Assembly: GCA_019925095.2 (NCBI GenBank)
Contig: CM034414.1
Span: forward strand, 4,876,001 to 4,940,000
Source of the DNA: Dendrolimus kikuchii
Lineage: Eukaryota; Arthropoda; Insecta; Lepidoptera; Lasiocampidae
Length of the DNA stretch: 64,000 nucleotides
Direction: 5' to 3'
In this document: one piece after another, positions 56,161 to 64,000 of the stretch
Layout of the letters: every line of letters starts with the position of its first letter
How positions within the stretch are numbered: the first letter of the stretch is position 1
Position numbers and translations under genes: made by a program
The notes under the pieces: model-generated
Databases searched by the model: none
Told to the model about the DNA's origin: nothing
What the model saw: only the letters and a program-made list of their open reading frames with translations

Positions 56161-56619
56161 GATGGTCGTTTTAACACGTTACAGTAGTGATGTGCAATTG
56201 TGCAATATGTCAATTTATTATCGAAGCACAAGTCGCACGTGTAATTTAATTTTGTGTCCTTTTTTTAAGTTTATTATCCAATATGCTTATATTCATATAC
56301 ATGAAAACATATTCGACTGTGGCACAGAATCCTCATGGGTTTATTAGTGCCGCAGAGAGTCGTGTAGAATACATTAAGTTATGATATATAGCGCCATTAA
56401 AAAAAAATGAATTTACATAACATTAATGTTATATCAAAAATAGGAGCAGAGGCGAGGAATTGTTATCATCATTCAAGTGTTTAGTTCGGATTTGACAATT
56501 AATAAAAGTGGAGTTATCATCATTTTAGTATATGGTTCTGTTCCAGGTCTGCACATGTGAGCCTGATAGTCCGCTTTGGGAATCAATATAGAATCTTGTC
56601 AGATTATATTTGATCGATT
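56161..56619. other. No gene seen
   Basis: AT-rich spacer. Confidence 0.4.
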
Positions 56620-56627
56620 TATGGTTA

Positions 56628-57040
56628 CATACATACATACATACATAACTTCACGCCAGTTGCCTTGCGGGGTAGGCACGAACAACAGAGCGCCATTTAG
56701 GCCCATTCTTACACACCTCACTTGCTTCTTTGACATTCATAACTCTTGTCATGCACGCTCGTCTGTTCTTAAGGCTCCTGACATCACCCTCCGCTAGTAC
56801 ACGATCAATTTGATCATGGAAGGTGTGTCGTGGCCTTCCACGACTTCTGCATCCATCCACTTTTGCATTGTATATCTGTTTAGTCATTCTTTCATCATGC
56901 ATTCTTTCCACATGCTCGAACCACCGGAGCATTCCTTTCCTTACCTTCACCCCGACACTCTATTTCAGACCAACTCTCTTTCTTACTTCGGTATTACGAA
57001 CGCGGTCCGCGAGCGTCACTCCGCAGATTTTGCGCATGGT
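56628..57040 (-). mobile_element. RTE-like LINE 3' end, copy 13
   Basis: Open for 99 codons and reaching the KICGVTLADR region at its 5' end. The duplication TATGGTTA flanks it (56620-56627, 57041-57048). Confidence 0.88.
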
Positions 57041-57261
57041 TATGGTTATTTCTGGAAATTGATTGCAGGTCCTCTGGGAGATCATTTACAATGATTGGTG
57101 TCATATATTCCTCGAGCCTGGTCCCATGCACGTTATTATATCCTAAAATTAAATATTTAATAGATATAATGACTTACTGCACATCACTATTGACCATAAA
57201 GAATAGCAATTTTCTCCCTCAAACGCAGTTATTAAATTATACGAACCTTCATTAACGGGCA

Positions 57262-57395
57262 TCACAGCGTGCCTCTAGTGTGGGTCAGAAATTGCCTAAG
57301 TGGTGTACACTTCCCCGGCCAAGATTCGAACCCATGTCTTTTGGAATGTGAGTTTGGGAAGCGAGATCGTTATCAACTAAGCTGCCACGGCCTTT
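57262..57395 (-). repeat. tRNA-derived SINE fragment (head region)
   Basis: On the minus strand it has a tRNA-like start (GGCCGTGGCAGCTTAGTTGA) and B-box-like GGGTTCGAATCTT, the layout of family D heads. Confidence 0.6.
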
Positions 57396-57907
57396 TAAAC
57401 TGTTCATAAGGCTTAATTTAATACAATAGCTACATGTAGGTTTTGACACCATTGGTACGCATGTAATCCTTCACAACGTCAAGCCATCATTTTTTGGGCT
57501 TTACTTTTCTAACGGCATCAGGCGAGGGCGGTATGGCTAGATATTTGTTCCCCACACAATTAGCCCGTGTCGGTAAAACGTGGCCATACCAACGTAAGCG
57601 ACTCTCTTGCACTTTATCATTCTAAAGGCTGGCAACGCGTTGACTTCTCATTCCTGAGGACCATTTCTGCTCTTATTATTTCGTCAAAATCGCAGGATGG
57701 AATCGTCCCAACCGTAAGTTTGCCATATTTCGGTATTCTGTTAACTCCAATGGCGTATCTGTGGCACGCCACTGTGCCTTGATAAATATTTATAAGCGAA
57801 AACTCGCGAAACGACTATCGGGAAGATATTGTGAATTTATTAGAATACGAATTTTTAGCATTATCACAATGGAACCGTACTTTGAATATCTATATATTTG
57901 ATATTGA
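57396..57907. other. No gene seen
   Basis: ORF 57567-57782 (71 codons) is unsupported. The text 57450-57780 is less AT-rich and may be an old retroelement fragment. Confidence 0.35.
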
Positions 57908-58014
57908 AATAGCAGAATTGGGCCTCTGGTGTTGCAAACGTCTATAGCCGACGGTAACCACTTTCCATCAGGTGGCCGTCTGATTGTCTGCTAAACTCGT
58001 ACAATAAAAAAAAT
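57908..58014 (+). repeat. SINE-like family B, variant 5' end, large deletion
   Basis: AATAGCAGAATTGGGCCTCTGG joins directly to the GTGTTGCAAACG block near the 3' end; tail AATAAAAAAAATG. Confidence 0.72.
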
Positions 58015-58507
58015 GATTAAAAACATAATGCGTGATAAATGGAGAAATAGATACATGGAGTTAATATACATGGACTTCGTGATAGAGAACTCCATGTGTC
58101 CATGTATACAGCACAGTTTGATACTTTATGACACTTTTCATACATGACTATCTTGGGACTCTTGAAATTTCCCGGGATTTCCTTTCACTTCCAAAACACT
58201 AGATCAACTTTGACGCTATGTTCGCAAATCACTAAACTGTCTGTGTTTATTAGAAATCCTTAGTGAGATATCCCAATCATTTTTATGTACTTGGAAGAAG
58301 AGATTAAAAAGATATGGTCTTATTTATATTGCATTTTTTTTTAATAATAATAAACTTTATTTTCAGTAATAAAAAACAGCTAGGTAGCGTAACAAAAATT
58401 TTAGATGTAGTACAGCATAAATATGTTTGTGACTAAGAATAAACTTGTATCTTCGGCCTCAGCACCTTCCCATTAAATTTGACCATTTTTTTATTATTTT
58501 TTATTAT
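58015..58507. other. No gene seen
   Basis: AT-rich spacer; a short hairpin around ACATGGAGTTAATATACATG near 58053. Confidence 0.4.
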
Positions 58508-58817
58508 TTTATTATTGCAGGAGTTCAGCAGACAGGCAGACGGCCCACTGGATGGAAAGCGGTTACCATCGCCTATGGTCATATGCATCACCAAAGGTGC
58601 TACAAATGCGCTGCTGCTCTCTTAAGTGAGTCTGGAACCTGGTCACTAATGCCGGAACACAACTCAAAGTTGTTATGGCGGCATGCTCTAAACCAGGGGT
58701 GGTAGCCATCCAGTCGGGCAAATGCCCTACCACCTAGCTGTGGGTTGTTTAGTCGCCTCTTACGACAGGCCGCCCGGCCGCAGGAAATTGTATTCTTTCT
58801 CCGTTCCTGCACGGATA
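58508..58817 (-). repeat. SINE-like family B, near-full
   Basis: Complete copy from TTATTGCAGGAGTTCAGC to CTGCACGGATAAAA. Confidence 0.83.
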
Positions 58818-59514
58818 AAATTATTGACCATATTGTAACACATACATTAATAACAGCTGAATATTCAGTATGAATAGGGCCGTAGGTGTTTAGTTTCCTT
58901 TAAACGCTCATAAAATCATCTGTTCACACAACACCTGTATTTTAACTTAACAAGCTCAGATTTAAGATGTGCAATCGATATAATGGGCTGGGGAAAGTTT
59001 AATTCGATATAACGAGCTTAAGATGCCAATGTAAATGTTTACTTTATACCACACCTGTAGGTAAATTGTTCCAAATAGTTGGTAATAAATAGCTTGGAAG
59101 AATTTTAGAGTCTGGTAATAAAAGTAAATATTAAAAAAGCATGGTAAAGTAAATAAAATATACTCGTTTTATTTACAAGTTTTTATTTCGTTATGCACTG
59201 TATTCTACTAGTCAAGCTCTTTAATTTATTAACCATAATGTCAATATATCCAAACGTTAATTCGCTCTCTACTAAAGATAATGGAAGGTTATCTATGCAC
59301 TCTCTTCTCTCTGCCAGAGCTTATGAAACGGTTGTGTTGCATTCATTATTGTTTAAAATCTAATAAAAAATATTTATGTCATGATAGTTTAAAAGGGAGA
59401 TGATGAGACGTTGTTTTAACGCCTGTTATTTTATATTTTATGTAAAAATTACTAAAAATATTGGAATTTATTGTAACATATGCCCGCATCCCGATTGTGA
59501 TGTTCCTCTAAAGA
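58818..59514. other. No gene seen
   Basis: AT-rich spacer. Confidence 0.4.
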
Positions 59515-59698
59515 TCGGCGCCAAGCAACGAAATTCTTGTGATGACTCGAAAGGCCACATTTGACTACACAGTTCATATTTCCCACAAAAACAATTACTA
59601 CTCAAAAACTATCAATATCCTACAACTGTCGTTCATTAATTTTACTAAAAAAAAAAACCGCACTGCACAGCGTAAACCTTCGGTTCCCGCTAAACATT
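59515..59698 (-). repeat. Interspersed repeat family F, partial
   Basis: Matches the part with CGAAAGGCCACATTTG and CAAAAACTATCAATATCCTA. Confidence 0.7.
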
Positions 59699-59802
59699 CC
59701 TTATGACATAAATGAGTAGTTGTAGTAGTAGAATTCGCCACAAAAGCAGGCAAAAAAATGTAGTCCATACAGCCAATTCTGATATATAATTTTCGTATAG
59801 TA

Positions 59803-60030
59803 GCGCAGTTGTATCGTAGGCTACAACCGACGCCATTCAACGGAGTACTCGTGAAAACTCAAAGGCCACATTTGAATACACAGTTCATATTTCTCACAAA
59901 AATTCATAATTACTACTCAAAAGATATCAATCCTACAACTATTGTTCATTTTAGAGTAATTTTACACATTTTTATAAAATAAAAGTGCACAGCACAACGT
60001 CCCCTTTCAGTTCCCGCCAAAAACTCTGAC
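59803..60030 (-). repeat. Interspersed repeat family F
   Basis: Second copy in the same orientation within 300 bases, here retaining the TTCAGTTCCCGCCAAAAAC end. Confidence 0.73.
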
Positions 60031-60747
60031 ATGAATGAGAAATGTCAAACATTTTTTCTTTTTAAATATAGAAACGGCATACGGTCTTTTGATTGTAGAC
60101 ATTAATGTCCCGGATTGATTTACGATCTATTTTCGCCGGTTATTCAAAACCGTGTGTTAAGTCGCATCAATTTCGTTTGATTTAAATATGTTTCTGACAG
60201 CTGTCTTAATTTATAACAGCGTCAAATAAATGTTTAGTGTTATAAATTAATTTTCGTAATGTTGGAGTTATGTAATGTTGCTAGTAGTCGAGATTTTTAA
60301 GTGATGTCTTGATTTTCGTGTTTATACTGATAGATGATTTTATAATCTAAAAATCGTTCAAGTGCGTTTGGACTCATTGTGTATGTATATATGTAGGTTT
60401 TTTGCTTGGCTAAAAATTGAGTTGGCGTAAATATCATATATCTCAATTATGCGACATTCCTAGAGTCTTGTTAATTTTTTTTTCCAAATATTTTGTTTTG
60501 GAAAATATTTACTTCGTGCTGATAGGAAAGAACTATTTTGATAAAACAAGCACATAGGAATTACTGATGAATGAAACCCGCTAATCCTCCATGGACAGAC
60601 CTTGTTTAATATATATCCACTGTTCTGATATGATTAGGCTAGAAAAACTTATTTCTACTATCATTCGAATTTCAAGTCATTCTAATGACACGCAAGTGCT
60701 TAGCGTTAAAATAGGGTTACTTACCTATTGATATTAAAAACATTTTT
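60031..60747. other. No gene seen
   Basis: AT-rich spacer. Confidence 0.4.
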
Positions 60748-61056
60748 TTATTGCTTGAGTTCAGCAGACAGGCAGACGGTCCATTTGATGGAAAGCGGTT
60801 ACCATCGCCTATGGACATTTGCAACACCAAAGGTGCTACAAATGCGCTGCTACTCTCTTAAGGGACACTGGAACCTGGTCACTAATGCCGGAACACATGC
60901 AACTCAAGGTTGTTATGGCGGCATACTCTAGACCAGGGGTGGTAGCCATCCAGTCGGGCAAATGCCCTACCGCCTGGCTGTGGGTGGTTTTGTCGCCTCT
61001 TCGACAGACCGCCAGGCCGCAGGAAATTGTATTCTTTCTCCGTTCCTGCATGGATA
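60748..61056 (-). repeat. SINE-like family B, near-full
   Basis: Complete copy with a 4-base insertion near 60898. Confidence 0.82.
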
Positions 61057-61580
61057 ATATATAAATAAGATAATAAATAAATAAGTAAAATTACCAATTA
61101 AATTAATCATTCATTAAGTTCTCTAAGTGTGGCAGTTATTTACCAAAGCGGTTCTATAATTAATCACGCTATTATAATATGACACCTATATATTCCAGCT
61201 ACTTTGATCTGTCAGTGTAAATAACTTCATTAAAACTTTTTCCAAAATTAATTATCAAATATCAGCTTAAATTATTGCAGCGTCGTATGTCATTGTTAAT
61301 TATAGAATTTGCGGGCGTTGATATATTAATATTTAGTAGATTTATATTGTCTTTTTTTATATATCTAATAATCGTCAGACAAACACATTGTATATTCCCC
61401 AGCGAAGTAAATTGTACATGTGTTATGAATGAGGGAACGTACTGTGATGGCCAGCGGGTTTGAGCTGACCACGACCTTCAAATGAGTGACTGGTTTAGGT
61501 TTATAACTTTATATTCTCTTTCAAGATATTTTGCAAGAAATGTATTTTGCTCACGGCCCCATACAATAATCTAAATCTTT
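61057..61580. other. SINE C fragment, otherwise nothing
   Basis: 61364-61432 matches the 3' part of SINE family C (ATAATCGTCAGACAAACACA, TTGTATATTCCCC). No gene is seen. Confidence 0.45.
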
Positions 61581-61892
61581 ATCCGTGCAGAAACGGAGAA
61601 AGAATACAATTTACTGCGGCCGGGCGGCCTGTCGTAAGAGGCGACAAAAGAACCCACAGCCAGGTGGTAGGGCATTTGCCCGAGTGGATGGCTACCACCC
61701 CTGGTCTAAAGTATGTCGCCATAACAACCTTGAGTTGTGTTCCGGCATTAGTGACCAGGTTCTAGTCTCCCTTAAGAGAGCAGCAGCCCATTTGTAGCAA
61801 CTATGATGTTGCAAATGTCCATAGGCGATGGTAACCGCTTTCCATCAAGTGGGCCGTCTGCCTGTCTGTTGATCTCCTGCAATAAAAAATAA
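61581..61892 (+). repeat. SINE-like family B, near-full
   Basis: Complete plus-strand copy, ATCCGTGCAGAAACGG to CTCCTGCAATAAAAAA. Confidence 0.84.
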
Positions 61893-62465
61893 TTTTTTTG
61901 TTTTGTGATAAAATTTAATTAAATTGCTTAAACACTTAAAACCACTACCTGGGAAATTCCCGTAGCATTCACGGAGTATAAAGTATCATAGATTTTATGA
62001 CAGAATTTGCTATCGATCAGTGAAATTATTACATCGGAATCCGTTCGGAATCGGAAGCTTGTTGAGCGACTTGGAACTTATGGACCAATCCTGCTGTCAG
62101 TGTCCATAGCTTGGTACCGTAATTCAGGAGTTTGCGAGTCATTCATTCCTAATACAGTTATGGGGGTTTGTTATTCGGGACTTAAACACTGTTCAGACAG
62201 ACACAAAATTATGTTTCTATGGCTACGTTACATTTGCTTGCGAGCGTTATATGCGTAAAATCAAGTGGAACGATACTCAACCCACCTCTTGACATGGGTC
62301 GTTGTGAGCGATGCGTGAGCGAAAATCATAACGTCATTAGTGACGTCTTCGCGGCGATCATAACGACCGTGGTCGCTATGTGGAACGGCTGAGCAAGGAT
62401 TTTGGACGTTGTAATCTACATAAAGGAATGCGCCCTATGTCGACCTAGAAACCGACCAGGAGTTT
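61893..62465. other. No gene identified
   Basis: The 83-codon ORF 62007-62258 has no recognisable domain. 62280-62460 is less AT-rich than its flanks and unexplained. Confidence 0.35.
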
Positions 62466-62785
62466 TTGGGGGGAACTGAAAGGAGATATAGTGCTGTATA
62501 GTTTTATTTTCTAAAAATGTGTAAAATTACTCTTAAACAAACAGTAGTTGTAGGATATTGATAGTTTTTGAGTAGTAATTATGTGTTTTTGTGAGAAAAG
62601 TGAACTGTATAGTCAAATGTGGCTTTTCGAGTTGTCACAAGAACTCCGTTGAATGGCGTCTGTTGATAACCTACAGTTCAGCTGAGCTATACATAGGTTT
62701 AACAAAATGAAGAAACTATATTGTAATCTAAGATCTGGCTTAAAGGCCTAGCTGCCGAGCCATAAGTTTAAATAAATAAATAAGA
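62466..62785 (+). repeat. Interspersed repeat family F, near-full
   Basis: From GGGGGGAACTGAAAGGAGA to CCTAGCTGCCGAGCCATAAG and AAATAAATAAATAAG. The closest partner of the 6.2-kb copy. Confidence 0.75.
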
Positions 62786-63384
62786 AACCGACCCTTTGAA
62801 ATGAATTACGAAAATTATAAGCAGAAGAGTATTACAGATATTTTCAAGAAGGATTAAATTTCTGCTTTTTTTATTTCATATTCAATGAGCAAATTACATG
62901 TTTGTAGTTTCCAAACGTGTGCATTGGTTTGTACATATTTCTGTCTTGTTTGTCTCACTTGTCTTTACTTACTTTTCGATAATTAATGAAAGAAACTTAG
63001 GAACAACGTGTGTTATATTACGAGTACAATATTGCAGACCACAATCCTGCCTGTTTTTGCCTGTACGACAGACCCTACTGTAGATAACTTCTAGAATGTT
63101 TTGACGAATTACGTTGATTCCAGCAGCAATATCTTAATTTGTGAACATTAAAAACCGTTTAACGTAGAACAACCGTTATGCAGGCTAAGTGGCCTGTATT
63201 CCTCTTAAAAGCCTAATTGATTTTGAAACCGTGAAAGTTCAGTTAATTTTTGTATTAAAGTCGGAAGATTTAACAGTTTAGCGTTGGTCATGAATAAGTT
63301 GCTAATCTCTTTGTATAGTCGTTTACTCTTATGATTAAGGTCAAATGATGGCGTCAGACGAGAATTGTTCAGTAATAAAAAAAA
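62786..63384. other. No gene seen
   Basis: AT-rich. The 61-codon ORF at 62898-63083 is unsupported. Confidence 0.4.
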
Positions 63385-63690
63385 AAAACTAGCAAAAAGA
63401 AGTCGAATTCAAGAGTACATAGTAAAAGGCCAAAAAGTAAAACATAAAAATCTGCAAAATTTAGTAATTTTTATGTTTTATTTTTTTATCGACTTCACAA
63501 GATGTAGAAAAGATTTATTTTTTTGCTTTTGAGTTACTCCTAAAGCCGGTTTCTTTTTTGACATTTTTTTTTATTTTTCACTTAAGTTACGTGCATGGTA
63601 TCCAATTACCATGAATTTATATGAAACTATTTTTAAGTTGAATCCAACGCAAAAATAATGATCAAAATCGGTTCACAAACAAAAAAGTTA
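63385..63690 (-). repeat. Interspersed repeat family G
   Basis: Reverse-orientation copy of 19795-20095. Contains an AAAACATAAAAAT ... ATTTTTATGTTTT palindrome at about 63440-63482. Confidence 0.65.
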
Positions 63691-64000
63691 TGGAGAAACC
63701 TTATTGCTAATCGCTCGTGTAGACAACGTCGTGGCCGCCGCGCCTTCACCGCACTGTTATTCTGTTTTTTTGTGTATATGCGAACGTTCTCCGCCCTGAC
63801 AAATCGCCACCCACCGCTGATGTCCGCTTGACAGCAAAAGTGCAGCGGCAGCGCGATGACTTCTAGTCTACATAGTTTGAAGACGCGATAGCGGAGTCGT
63901 ATACGCGTACGTGATATCTATATAACTAGCTGGCGCCAATAGTAATTTATCTTATTTTTTATGGTGACCGACAAGGAAAGTATTAAATACAATATCCTTT
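63691..64000. other. GC-richer block, no gene identified
   Basis: 63710-63900 (GTCGTGGCCGCCGCGCC, GCAGCGGCAGCGCGATGA) is unlike its AT-rich flanks, but no frame resembles a protein I know. Confidence 0.35.

Noticed and set aside
56810..57094. Recurring ORFs reading MIMEGVSWPSTTSASIH or MCRGLPRLLHPST
   Set aside because: These are shadow frames antisense to the RTE-like LINE coding sequence and occur only at LINE copies.

Overview
The window looks like a transposon-rich intergenic stretch of a lepidopteran (moth or butterfly) nuclear genome. It is AT-rich, contains no bacterial-style gene packing, and is filled with short, 5'-truncated non-LTR retrotransposons, tRNA-derived SINEs, Helitrons with TC...CTAG ends, a mariner relic, Penelope-like fragments and minisatellites. 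These families, together with the one recognisable host gene, point to Lepidoptera; the species cannot be named from the sequence alone.

The only host gene I can support is an ephrin at 45401-46186 (+). It has a signal peptide, the ephrin receptor-binding domain with its four core cysteines, a Pro/Thr-rich stalk and a C-terminal GPI-anchor signal, all in one uninterrupted exon. Its GC-rich 5' region (about 44878-45400) carries a chain of small upstream ORFs, and a comparatively repeat-poor stretch (46187-48350) follows it and probably holds the 3' UTR.

Layout. 1-1.7 kb: a 1-kb element with inverted ends split by a Penelope-like fragment, then a LINE fragment. 2-6.5 kb: a 43-bp-arm hairpin and SINE-like copies. 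6.78-7.5 kb: a 46-bp minisatellite. 7.9-16.1 kb: Helitrons, RTE-like LINE tails and an R1-clade LINE 3' end (12.0-13.1 kb). 16.2-19.6 kb: Penelope fragment, tRNA-SINE and SINE-like copies. 20.2-22.1 kb: a dead mariner hit by two later insertions, each with a clean target-site duplication. 22.9-23.7 kb: a 194-bp inverted repeat. 24.8-26.1 kb: a SINE beside Helitrons. 28.7-29.8 kb: a Helitron-like element carrying a five-copy 126-bp tandem array made of LINE tail. 30-42 kb: scattered repeats, a 154-bp duplication and a ~155-bp satellite-like array (38.1-39.2 kb). 44.8-48.3 kb: the ephrin locus. 48.3-64 kb: repeats again, with a 33-bp minisatellite at 53.5 kb.

The most informative structure is the insertion record. 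Thirteen tails of one RTE-like LINE family are present and twelve have readable 8-13 bp target-site duplications. Three of these, plus one SINE, sit exactly on Helitron termini, with the duplication containing the Helitron end. This gives relative ages for many elements. I found no operon, CRISPR array, rRNA gene or convincing functional tRNA gene.
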